Translations under genes and position numbers: made by a program
The notes under the pieces: model-generated
Told to the model about the DNA's origin: nothing
Seen by the model: the letters and a program-made list of their open reading frames with translations, nothing else
Database searches by the model: none
In this document: one piece after another, positions 1 to 6,517 of the stretch
Layout of the letters: each line of letters begins with the position of its first letter
Position numbering within the stretch: the first letter of the stretch is position 1
Source of the DNA: Muribaculum sp.
GTDB taxonomy: Bacteria > Bacteroidota > Bacteroidia > Bacteroidales > Muribaculaceae
Assembly: GCA_009775095.1 (NCBI GenBank)
Contig: VSOZ01000033.1
Span: forward strand, 1 to 12,389
Reading direction: 5' to 3'
DNA: 12,389 bases

Positions 1-11
1 TTCTTTTCCAT
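1..11 (-). CDS. Possible 5' end of a gene leaving the window to the left
   Basis: An ATG on the minus strand at 11-9 opens a frame reading M-E-K before the window ends. It lies about 20 nt downstream of a minus-strand -7 box (30-37). Three codons cannot identify a product, and the promoter placement is the only support. Confidence 0.25.
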
Positions 12-29
12 TGCAGATTTTATTTTCTG

Positions 30-37
30 CAAAGATA
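30..37 (-). promoter_or_regulatory. Bacteroidota-type -7 element, minus strand
   Basis: Read on the minus strand this is TATCTTTG, an exact match to the Bacteroidota -7 consensus TAnnTTTG, in the common context TTGTATCTTTGCA. It points left, toward the ATG at 11-9. I see no clear -33 TTTG at the expected distance. A 7-bp inverted repeat (TTGCAGA at 11-17, TCTGCAA at 26-32) would fall in the 5' leader and overlaps the end of the box. Confidence 0.45.
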
Positions 38-133
38 CAATTTTTATGGCGCTAACACAGGTTTATTACCATGCACCGCAAAATCTCGTATCAGATGCAA
101 AACCCGGTTGATGTGTTAATATCCTGTCGGAAA

Positions 134-216
134 GTAGGGACGCCAGTACCACGGCGTCCGTGTAACCGAATGGCCATATAGGCTGCAGCCGGCCGCCGTA
201 TTACTGGCGGCCCTAC
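134..216. repeat. REP-like composite: two inverted, mutually related hairpins
   Basis: Two 26-bp units face each other: 134-159 on the plus strand and 191-216 on the minus strand. They agree at 22 of 26 positions. Each begins GTAGGG and each folds alone into a 7-bp stem with an 8-nt loop: GGACGCC/GGCGTCC in the first, GGCCGCC/GGCGGCC in the second. The stem difference is compensatory (A-T in one, C-G in the other), so the fold itself appears conserved. The 31-nt spacer contains the perfect palindrome GGCTGCAGCC at 181-190. Size, GC-rich stems in AT-rich surroundings and inverted pairing match bacterial REP/BIME elements. That class is my inference; the structure is directly visible. Confidence 0.65.
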
Positions 217-403
217 AAACACAGCTGTTTTTAACAACCGTTTATTTACATTGACCCAAAATCTCCATCACATCACTACACAAATTGTAAGAGGAGCACA
301 CCGATAAAACCATACAATCTAGATATTTGCGCGCTCTACTGTTTTTATTCGTTTTAGCCGTACTTCTTAATCCCTTTATTAAAAGTTTTTTAGTTTTGTT
401 GAT
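217..403. other. AT-rich interval with no recognised gene
   Basis: Together with 38-133 this forms a gene-free leader of roughly 400 nt apart from the REP-like composite. I see no long reading frame, tRNA or rRNA signature here. It ends in T-rich sequence leading into the tandem TAnnTTTG matches at 391-398 and 404-411. Confidence 0.5.
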
Positions 404-411
404 TAAATTTG
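391..411 (+). promoter_or_regulatory. Two tandem TAnnTTTG -7 candidates
   Basis: TAGTTTTG (391-398) and TAAATTTG (404-411) both match the Bacteroidota -7 consensus and point toward the small ORF at 451 and the metallopeptidase-like gene at 570. No convincing -33 TTTG lies about 20 nt upstream of either, so this is a candidate promoter for the 570-1552 gene pair, not a firm one. Confidence 0.4.
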
Positions 412-450
412 GGAGCAAAGGAAGATTTCGCTAACTTCGCGATTGAAGAT

Positions 451-537
451 ATGATAATTATTATCATAGTTAGTACTATAGCTCATATTAAGACCCGTCA
501 AAAAATTGATAGGCTATATTCCGCAATGAGAGAATAA
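451..537 (+). CDS. Possible 28-aa hydrophobic small protein
   Basis: An ATG at 451 opens a 28-codon frame ending at TAA 535-537. The peptide starts M-I-I-I-I-I-V-S-T-I-A, a short hydrophobic run, followed by a basic/polar half (KTRQK, then DRLYSAMRE). The frame is also open upstream to 403, and an alternative TTG at 409 would give 42 residues. The start codon sits inside an AT-rich palindrome at 451-467 (8-bp arms around one base), so the isoleucine run could simply be a by-product of that palindrome. It lies downstream of the tandem -7 boxes and just before the gene at 570. I do not recognise the peptide, and whether it is made is uncertain. Confidence 0.25.
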   Translation: MIIIIIVSTIAHIKTRQKIDRLYSAMRE

Positions 538-569
538 GCAAATAAAGAACCCTCTAACCCCACGTAAGA

Positions 570-1214
570 ATGAAACCGCAAGTCAAAACCACAGCAGACG
601 GCAATACGATTGTTGAGAACAGCTATGTTGACCCATCTATGCTTACAAAGGCGGAGTACGATGTATGGAAACTCAAAGACATTGTGCTGAAATGTATCGG
701 CGGCTTACCCGCCAATATAGATGATATTCGCATAGCCGAGGTGATACGATATAAAAATGACAATACTCTCACACAAGGGATATGCCGTTGGAGTGAGAGG
801 GAGATTATCATATCACGCTCTATCCTATATCGCAAAGAGATGTTTCTTGGAGTGTTAGCACACGAATTGGCACACGCTAAAAGTGAAGCGATGGACTTGA
901 CAAAAGAGTTTGAGGATGAGCTTACGAATATGCTCGGCTATTTGGCGTTTTCGCTTTGTGAGGCTTGCCACAACAAGGTTAAGAAAGTCACACCTGCAAA
1001 GAGCCTTGACTACTCGGCATTTGCTTATGCCAAATGTCTTTGCCCTCAATGCCTATCCTCAAATTTCCATACCAACGAGGATAAAACCTATGTGCGGTGC
1101 AATAAATGTGGCACGGAGTTCTTGGGTGGATATACCGAGCTAGTGGACTTGAATAGGAAACTTGTAGCCGAACGAGGATTAGGCATATTCCAAAATCAAC
1201 TAAACTTGATATAA
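570..1214 (+). CDS. HELAH metallopeptidase-like protein with zinc ribbon
   Basis: A 214-residue protein of unknown specific function. The centre carries the zinc-metallopeptidase motif HELAH (residues 98-102) in a hydrophobic helix, preceded by a likely edge strand (EIIISRSIL, 78-86). Acidic residues E113/E116 in TKEFEDEL could supply the third metal ligand. The C-terminal part has a rubredoxin/zinc-ribbon arrangement: CPQC at 158-161 and CNKC at 177-180. A further CxxC lies at 130-133. No signal peptide or membrane segment is evident, so it is probably cytosolic. From memory, the core resembles the C-terminal peptidase-like domain of long Hsp90/histidine-kinase-type ATPase proteins in other bacteria; here it stands alone, so it may be a free-standing version or a surviving C-terminal fragment. 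The gene at 1223 follows after 8 nt, indicating cotranscription. Proteolytic activity is inferred from the motif only. Confidence 0.75.
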   Translation: MKPQVKTTADGNTIVENSYVDPSMLTKAEYDVWKLKDIVLKCIGGLPANIDDIRIAEVIRYKNDNTLTQGICRWSEREIIISRSILYRKEMFLGVLAHELAHAKSEAMDLTKEFEDELTNMLGYLAFSLCEACHNKVKKVTPAKSLDYSAFAYAKCLCPQCLSSNFHTNEDKTYVRCNKCGTEFLGGYTELVDLNRKLVAERGLGIFQNQLNLI

Positions 1215-1222
1215 CCACCCCG

Positions 1223-1552
1223 ATGAGCGAAGCGAAAGAGAAAGACAAAATACTGGCGCAGATTAAGGCATTGGTGCATCATAGCGAGATAGACGGCATA
1301 TCACGCCATATAGACGCGCTTAAAACCGACGGTTATGTTTCAGTCGCTGGCGATGAACAAGGCGGTATAATCGTGGCGAGGATAACGCCGCAAGGTGAAC
1401 GTTTTCTTGAAAACGGAGGCTATGCCTCAATATTGAGGCATAAACGCATGGCTACTGTCCGCAAAGGGTTGAAATGGGCTCTTGTAACCGTAATAGGAGC
1501 TGCGTTAACAGTATTAACCACCCTATTATTATCTCGGTGGTTATCGACGTGA
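1223..1552 (+). CDS. Small winged-helix-like protein with C-terminal membrane anchor
   Basis: A 109-residue protein of unknown function. Residues 1-65 look like a compact winged-helix fold: helices (KILAQIKALV, SRHIDALKTDGYV), a short glycine-containing wing (GDEQGGIIVARIT) and the closing phrase TPQGERFLENGGY, typical of small MarR/phage-type winged helices. A basic linker (RHKRMATVRKG) leads to one hydrophobic segment at about residues 84-105 (WALVTVIGAALTVLTTLLL), which by the positive-inside rule keeps the N-terminal domain in the cytoplasm. It starts 8 nt after the metallopeptidase-like gene, so the two are probably translated from one mRNA and may act together, for instance as a membrane-tethered sensor and protease. 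That partnership is inference. The wing domain may bind protein rather than DNA. Confidence 0.65.
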   Translation: MSEAKEKDKILAQIKALVHHSEIDGISRHIDALKTDGYVSVAGDEQGGIIVARITPQGERFLENGGYASILRHKRMATVRKGLKWALVTVIGAALTVLTTLLLSRWLST

Positions 1553-1648
1553 GCCATTCGAGCCAATCAAAATTTCTTTCGTGATTATTATTTCAAAATA
1601 TTTTAAAGAAACTAAAAATAAATAAATAGCACCTAATACCTACAAAAA
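1553..1648. other. AT-rich spacer upstream of lipoprotein gene
   Basis: This stretch of under 100 nt is very A/T-rich and contains no exact TAnnTTTG box. A weak dyad (TATTTCAAAATATTTTAAAG area) is seen, but nothing firm enough to call a promoter or terminator. Confidence 0.3.
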
Positions 1649-2182
1649 ATGAAAAAGTTACTGGCAATGATGCTGATGCTGCTCCCTATATTATTGGGTT
1701 GTAACGGCAATCGCAATACGGCAACAGATAAGACAGAAAACGAAGAATCAACGTTTGCCACAAGCGCTAAAGAGGTATTGATAAATAAACTTGAAAAAAG
1801 ATTCAAGAAAGGCACGAAAGCTGAAAAACAAACCATAGTCTATGAAAAAGATTCTATATGCGTAATTGATTTTGATGTAATATACACATTCGCTTCGGGT
1901 AATACAGCTTCGGGACGGTGCGAGTTTGTATATTATCCAAAGCACGAATCACAAGGTTTCTTCATAGACATAGAAAAAGAGCCTAATCCCATAAACCAAT
2001 GCAAACAATGGATGGATGAAGCAGAACTTGAACTATCCGCTTCCGAAAAAGAAAATATGGGAAGTTTTGACAGTTGGATGCGAAATTGGGTAATCATACG
2101 TAATCTCAAAGAGTATTTCAATTCAGAAGAATTTAACGCAAAAGTTCAAGAAGAATACGAGAACTCCATAAACTCAAAGTAA
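1649..2182 (+). CDS. Lipoprotein of unknown function
   Basis: A 177-residue predicted lipoprotein. The start is chosen because it gives a textbook type II signal: MKK, a hydrophobic run, then the lipobox LLGC with the lipidated cysteine at residue 18. The residues after the cysteine (N-G-N-R-N) lack the acidic cluster that in Bacteroidota often directs surface display, so a periplasm-facing location is more likely. A linker rich in T, E and N (22-40) precedes a lysine-rich helix (41-60) and a beta-rich part with aromatic residues (VIDFDVIYTF, CEFVYYPK, GFFIDIEKE). The C-terminal 60 residues are helical and acidic. Cys71, Cys91 and Cys118 remain in the mature domain. I do not recognise a family. 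It has its own 5' spacer, so it is probably a separate transcription unit from the pair at 570-1552. Confidence 0.7.
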   Translation: MKKLLAMMLMLLPILLGCNGNRNTATDKTENEESTFATSAKEVLINKLEKRFKKGTKAEKQTIVYEKDSICVIDFDVIYTFASGNTASGRCEFVYYPKHESQGFFIDIEKEPNPINQCKQWMDEAELELSASEKENMGSFDSWMRNWVIIRNLKEYFNSEEFNAKVQEEYENSINSK

Positions 2183-2192
2183 TACTCTCCCC

Positions 2193-2572
2193 CAAGCCCT
2201 AGACCGCATACGCGAAGTTGCAGCTATGCTCGGCGTATCAACTGCAACTCTACAGTTTTGGGAAAATGCATTTCCACAGCTCGAACCGGAACGGACAAAA
2301 TTCGACCAAAGAAGATACAGCGAAGAAGATGTAGAGATATGCAAACTCATAATGTATCTATTTCGCAAAAATGGATACTCACTCTAATTTGCAAAAGATG
2401 CGATAGAAGCCTACCGTAAATGTCCACCCCGAAACGCCTTTATGTGTCAGTCTGTCAAGACACTATCAACTTTTTGCGCGAGGCCGAGAAAATGATTAAT
2501 AACGAACATGCTGAAGCAAGGATTGACGCGATAATTGAGCGGATAAAATGCAAATTACAACTGATCCGTTAA
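2193..2572 (+). pseudogene. Broken MerR-family transcriptional regulator
   Basis: The conceptual translation contains the MerR DNA-binding head: REVAAMLGVSTATLQFWENA, then RRYSEEDVEICKLIMYL and the helix-wing partner FRKNGYSL. The frame is then cut by TAA at 2385-2387, continues in the same frame as FAKDAIEAYRK, and shifts between about 2438 and 2461 into another frame that gives NFLREAEKMINNEHAEARID and runs to TAA at 2570-2572. No start codon exists in frame between the upstream stop (2169-2171) and the recognition helix, so the N terminus is lost too. Three independent lesions make sequencing error unlikely. Intact relatives are about 110-130-residue regulators common in Bacteroidota. The remnant begins almost at the lipoprotein stop codon, which points to a recombination junction near 2183-2200. 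Confidence 0.75.
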
Positions 2573-2644
2573 TTTTTTGTTAGGAATACAGTACCCAATT
2601 TAGGAATGAGTTTTGCACGCAGAATAGTGAAACACGATATGTGT

Positions 2645-2678
2645 ATACCCCCATGATTAGCGCTAATCATGGGGGTAT
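2645..2678. repeat. Perfect 34-bp palindrome
   Basis: The 17 bases of 2645-2661 are followed immediately by their exact reverse complement at 2662-2678, with no spacer (centre TAGC|GCTA). Each arm holds a run of five C or G. It lies in the gap between the broken regulator and the convergent end of the acyl-CoA synthetase gene. It could form a cruciform or an RNA hairpin and could act as a bidirectional terminator, but no T-tract follows on either strand, so a binding or recombination site remains possible. Confidence 0.65.
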
Positions 2679-2700
2679 GCGGATGATTGATTAACACAAC

Positions 2701-2719
2701 TTCGCGTCGGTGACGCGAA
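2701..2719 (-). terminator. Hairpin downstream of the acyl-CoA synthetase gene
   Basis: TTCGCGTC and GACGCGAA form an 8-bp stem with a GGT loop, about 60 nt past the stop codon of the minus-strand gene ending at 2780. On the minus strand it is followed by GTTGTGTTAA, only weakly T-rich. A transcription terminator or RNA-stabilising 3' stem is the simplest reading. No other feature in 2573-2779 was found beyond the palindrome and a pair of TTAGGAAT direct repeats. Confidence 0.4.
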
Positions 2720-2779
2720 ACATATACGTATGGCCATCCTTCAACGCGCCAAATTTAACAGCCGTTTTTTACATCGACG

Positions 2780-4435
2780 TTATTCGGGATGTTGGTAGAG
2801 ATAACGTTTTATGGAGCGTTTGGGGGTCTTTTCAAATTCCTGATAGTGGATCTTGAAGTTGGATATTTGTGAGTAGGCGGGCAGCTCCTTGTTAAGGGCG
2901 GCAATGTTTTCTTTCATCACGGCGTCAATATTACCCATAGCTATACCGGCTTTTGTAGCAGCCTCCATGTCGGGATATATGAGAGCCGTAAGTTTACCTT
3001 TATCCTCAATGACTATTGACTCCGACACATAGGGCATATTGTTGAGTTTCTGCTCTATCTCTTCGGGATATATGTTCTGCCCCGAAGGACCGAGTATCAT
3101 GTTTTTATTGCGGCCGCGTATGTATATATAACCGTCGGCGTCTATAGTACACAAGTCGCCGGTATTCATCCAACCGTCTTTCATCACGGCTTTGGTGGCA
3201 TCGTCATTTTTGTAATAGCCTTTCATGACATTTGCGCCTTTCACCCAAAGTTCGCCCGGCACATTCTCCGGATCCGGTGACTCTATGCGGCACTCCATGC
3301 GGTCCACCACCCTTCCGCAAGATTGAGCACGCTGGCTCTTCCACGGACAATACGAAATCAACGGACCACACTCCGTCATGCCGTACCCCACAGTATATGG
3401 GAAGTCTATGCGGCGTAAAAAATGCTCTACGTCCTTATTAAGAGCGGCGCCCCCTACAATTATCTCATGCACATTGCCTCCGAAAGCATCAAGAAGTCCA
3501 TGTCTGATTTTGGCCAATAACCTGTCGTCAACAAACGGCACTTTCATGAGCACCTTCATATAAGGTTTGTCAAGCAAAGGGAATACTTTTGTCTTGACAA
3601 TCTTTTCGATTATGAGCGGCACCGTAACGATCAACTTGGGCCTCACAGCGGCAAAAGCATCCAAAATCACACGCGGCGATGGCACTCGGGTCAGGAAATA
3701 AACATGGCATCCTTTCACAAGCGGATGCAGCAATTCAACTACAAGTCCGTACATGTGGGCAAGCGGAAGCATGCAGACTATACCGTCGCCCGGGTCAAGA
3801 AATGTAAGCCCGTCGACACAAAATTGTATATTGCTCCAGATGTTACCGTAAGTAAGCATGACACCTTTGGACATACCGGTAGACCCGGAGGTATAGTTTA
3901 TCAACGCCACATCGCTGTCTTTCTCCTTATGATAAACCACGTCTTCAGGAGTAAACCGCTCGGGATATTTTTTACCGAACAGCTCATTAAGGTGCATGCG
4001 GGCTTCGCGCAACCGACTGTTTCGTTCATGAATAAGCGAAAAGTCGGTAAGCCTTATTATGCCTTCAAGCGCACTCATAGAGTCGGGGTCGAGATTTTCC
4101 CATATGGCATCGTCTGTAAACAACAGTCGCGCTCCGCTATGGACCACCAGATGATGAACCGTATCGGACTTAAACTCATGAAGTATAGGCACGGCAACCG
4201 CACCATAAGTAACCGTGGCGATAAACGCGACGGCCCATTGCGAAGAGTTCTTGCCACATATGGCTATTTTGTCGCCGGGTTTTATACGTGCATATGTATA
4301 CAACAGATGTAGTTTGGCGACCTTGCGGGCTATGTCGCGGTACTGATATGACACACCGTTGAAGTCCGTGAGAGCAAGCCGTTCCCAATTATCTCTTATA
4401 GACCCCTGAATATATTCGATAAAACTTTTATGCAT
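2780..4435 (-). CDS. AMP-dependent long-chain fatty acid-CoA ligase
   Basis: A 551-residue acyl-adenylate-forming enzyme. It should activate a carboxylic acid with ATP to acyl-AMP and transfer it to CoA (or another thiol), in the cytoplasm or at the inner membrane face. Family motifs appear in order: the phosphate-binding loop YTSGSTGMSKG at 181-191, the LPLAHMYG helix at 223-230, the adenine-site YGMTECGPL at 351-359, GELWVKG at 394-400, the ATP ribose aspartate in GWMNTGD at 421-427, the hinge RGRNKNMI at 440-447, GQNIYPEEIE at 452-461, and the C-terminal catalytic lysine in TPKRSIKRYL (537-546). Length and motif spacing match FadD/FACL-type bacterial ligases. It lies 51 nt after the radical SAM gene with no good intervening -7 box, so it is probably the last gene of the ybaK-aroC-radical SAM transcript. 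Fatty acid chain length is not readable. Confidence 0.88.
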   Translation of the reverse strand: MHKSFIEYIQGSIRDNWERLALTDFNGVSYQYRDIARKVAKLHLLYTYARIKPGDKIAICGKNSSQWAVAFIATVTYGAVAVPILHEFKSDTVHHLVVHSGARLLFTDDAIWENLDPDSMSALEGIIRLTDFSLIHERNSRLREARMHLNELFGKKYPERFTPEDVVYHKEKDSDVALINYTSGSTGMSKGVMLTYGNIWSNIQFCVDGLTFLDPGDGIVCMLPLAHMYGLVVELLHPLVKGCHVYFLTRVPSPRVILDAFAAVRPKLIVTVPLIIEKIVKTKVFPLLDKPYMKVLMKVPFVDDRLLAKIRHGLLDAFGGNVHEIIVGGAALNKDVEHFLRRIDFPYTVGYGMTECGPLISYCPWKSQRAQSCGRVVDRMECRIESPDPENVPGELWVKGANVMKGYYKNDDATKAVMKDGWMNTGDLCTIDADGYIYIRGRNKNMILGPSGQNIYPEEIEQKLNNMPYVSESIVIEDKGKLTALIYPDMEAATKAGIAMGNIDAVMKENIAALNKELPAYSQISNFKIHYQEFEKTPKRSIKRYLYQHPE

Positions 4436-4486
4436 ATAATAAAATATGTGTTGATTACTATGTAGGTATAAACAATTGAAAGCAGC

Positions 4487-5434
4487 TTATTGTGCACCCG
4501 GACCATGACAATCTGCATCTCGGAATAAAGTTCCCTGACGTATGCCAAGCCGGCGGAGGCGATTGTTTAGTAGATTTACAAACTCATAATTTTTCAGCCC
4601 CCAGCGCGGATATAAAAGCAATTCGGCAGGCGACTGACTCGTAAAACGCTCTATGGCTATGGCCGGGTTCATACGTTCGACCACACGACAGCACAGATCT
4701 ATATACTCATCTACGATATAACGTTTTATATCATATATTCCCGACTCCACATCGACTGCCATACGTGTACCCTTAATGAGTTGAAGCTGATGTAGCTTAA
4801 CTGTCTGCAACGGTAGTCGCGAGACCCTATCAACTGTAAGCAGTATGTCATCTTCAGTCTCACCCGGCAGCCCCATTATAAGATGCAATCCTACAGGAAT
4901 ACCGGCATCGGATGTACGCATAACGGCATCTTCGGTACACTTCCAGTCATGACACCGGTTTATAAGGCGCAAAGTACGGTCGTGGCTACTTTCGGCCCCG
5001 TATTCTATAAGTACAAAATGTCGCTTGTTTAACTCGAAAAGGCGTTCCAGCAAGCTGTCGGGCATGCAATCGGGCCGGGTACCGATTACCAGCCCCCTAA
5101 CACCGGGCACCGCCAAAGCCTCATCATATAAATCAATGAGTCGTGAAACATCACCATGAGTGCTCGTATAAGCCTGAAAATAGGCCAGATACTCCATGTC
5201 AGGATATTTACGGCCAAAAAACTCTTTTCCCCTCTCAATCTGGCCGCTCACAGAAAGTGTAGGACGGCAATAATCGGGATTGAATGACTGATTGTTGCAA
5301 TACGTGCATCCCCCCGTGCCGACAGTGCCGTCACGATTGGGGCAAGTAAAACCGGCATTAACCGAGATCTTCTGTAATTTACCCTTAAAGTGATCTGCGA
5401 TAAAGTCGCTGAAATCCCGATAAAATTCCGCCAT
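4487..5434 (-). CDS. TIGR01212/YhcC-family radical SAM protein
   Basis: A 315-residue radical SAM protein of the YhcC (TIGR01212) family, whose reaction is not firmly established. The cluster cysteines follow the family's unusual long spacing, C31-x11-C43-x2-C46, in the context TCPNRDG...GGCTYCNNQSF, not the standard CxxxCxxC. Other supporting segments are YFQAYTST (residue 85 on), VIGTRPDCMPD, the IEYGAESSHDRTL strand-helix and GLHLIMGLPGETEDD, the usual GGE-like/beta-strand region of radical SAM barrels. The C-terminal part (RYIVDEYIDLCCRVVERMNP, IERFTSQSP, NNRLRRLGIRQG) also matches the family's typical end. It starts 3 nt after the aroC stop, so it is translationally close to aroC. Length is normal for the family (about 300-320). 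Confidence 0.88.
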   Translation of the reverse strand: MAEFYRDFSDFIADHFKGKLQKISVNAGFTCPNRDGTVGTGGCTYCNNQSFNPDYCRPTLSVSGQIERGKEFFGRKYPDMEYLAYFQAYTSTHGDVSRLIDLYDEALAVPGVRGLVIGTRPDCMPDSLLERLFELNKRHFVLIEYGAESSHDRTLRLINRCHDWKCTEDAVMRTSDAGIPVGLHLIMGLPGETEDDILLTVDRVSRLPLQTVKLHQLQLIKGTRMAVDVESGIYDIKRYIVDEYIDLCCRVVERMNPAIAIERFTSQSPAELLLYPRWGLKNYEFVNLLNNRLRRLGIRQGTLFRDADCHGPGAQ

Positions 5435-5437
5435 AAG

Positions 5438-6514
5438 TTACAACCGGGTCGTACGGTTTAAAAGCCATGCATCAAGAATTGTCATAGCCGCCATAGCCTC
5501 TACCACGGGGACGGCACGAGGCAACACACACGGGTCGTGGCGCCCGCGAGCTTTCAGCACAGCCGGCTCACCGGAGTCCGATATAGTATCGACCTCTTTA
5601 AGCAGAGTAGCCACCGGCTTAAAAGCCACACGGAAATAGATGTCTTCTCCATTGGATATGCCACCTTGTATACCTCCGGAATGATTGGTAACGGTATGTA
5701 CTTTCCCATCAGCAGACACTGTAAAATTATCGATCATCTCGCTGCCGCGACGCCCTACTCCATCAAAGCCCATACCGTATTCAAAACCTTTCACGGCATT
5801 TATACCGAGCATGGCGCTACCGAGCATAGCATGCAGTTTACCGAACACAGGCTGGCCGAATCCCGCAGGCACGCCTGTGATAACACCTGTTATGACACCA
5901 CCTATCGTGTCGCCATCCTTCTTTGTTCGCTCTATCAGTGAGTGCATCTGAGCGGCCTTATCGGCATCGGGGCAGCGCACATCGTTGCTGTCGATTAACG
6001 AAAGGTCATATTTACTATAATCACGGTCAAGCTCAATATCGCCGACCTGCGATGTATAAGCATATACATTTATGCCCAATTTACGGAGCACCTGCATGGC
6101 AAACGCACCGCCGGCCACTCGGGCAATAGTCTCACGCGCCGATGAGCGTCCACCACCCCGATGGTCGCGAAGACCATATTTGGCGGTATAGGTATAATCG
6201 GCATGCGACGGGCGAAAAGTGTGACGCATATTATCATAATCGCCCGAATGCTGGTCATCATTCATAACGACAAAACCGATAGGAGTACCTGTAGTGACGC
6301 CGTCCATTAATCCTCCAAGCACCTTTATACGGTCTTTTTCATTACGTGCTGTTACAATCGACGACTGCCCCGGACGGCGACGATCAAGCTGACGCTGGAT
6401 CTCATCAATATCAATCGATACACCCGAAGGCATACCGTCAATAACTCCACCGATGGCAGCGCCATGCGACTCACCGAAAGTAGTCAGGCGATATATTTGT
6501 CCAAATGTATTCAT
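5438..6514 (-). CDS. aroC: Chorismate synthase
   Basis: Chorismate synthase, 358 residues, catalysing the last shikimate-pathway step: anti-1,4 elimination of phosphate from EPSP to give chorismate, using reduced FMN. Visible signatures are GESHG (14-18, with the catalytic His17), RRRPGQ (45-50), MNDDQHSGDYD (84-94), RPSHADYTY (101-109, second catalytic His104), GGGRSSARETIARVAGGA (120-137), INAVKGFEYGMGF (238-250), NHSGGIQGGISNGE (277-290) and the C-terminal RHDPCVLPRAVP (325-336). Length matches the normal 350-370 and no catalytic motif is missing. It starts 3 nt after the ybaK stop and ends 3 nt before the radical SAM gene, so the three are one operon. The enzyme is cytosolic and supplies aromatic amino acids, folate and menaquinone precursors. 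Confidence 0.97.
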   Translation of the reverse strand: MNTFGQIYRLTTFGESHGAAIGGVIDGMPSGVSIDIDEIQRQLDRRRPGQSSIVTARNEKDRIKVLGGLMDGVTTGTPIGFVVMNDDQHSGDYDNMRHTFRPSHADYTYTAKYGLRDHRGGGRSSARETIARVAGGAFAMQVLRKLGINVYAYTSQVGDIELDRDYSKYDLSLIDSNDVRCPDADKAAQMHSLIERTKKDGDTIGGVITGVITGVPAGFGQPVFGKLHAMLGSAMLGINAVKGFEYGMGFDGVGRRGSEMIDNFTVSADGKVHTVTNHSGGIQGGISNGEDIYFRVAFKPVATLLKEVDTISDSGEPAVLKARGRHDPCVLPRAVPVVEAMAAMTILDAWLLNRTTRL

Positions 6515-6517
6515 TTT

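Noticed and set aside
134..216. CRISPR repeat or intrinsic terminator
   Set aside because: Only two units in inverted, not direct, orientation; no T-tract and no adjacent gene end.
2226..2387. Start at ATG 2226 for a short MerR protein
   Set aside because: It would remove the first helix of the DNA-binding domain and stop after 53 codons; the downstream coding sequence is in other frames, so a pseudogene fits better.
3704..4312. 202-codon open frame opposite the acyl-CoA synthetase
   Set aside because: Shadow of a gene with all adenylation motifs on the minus strand.
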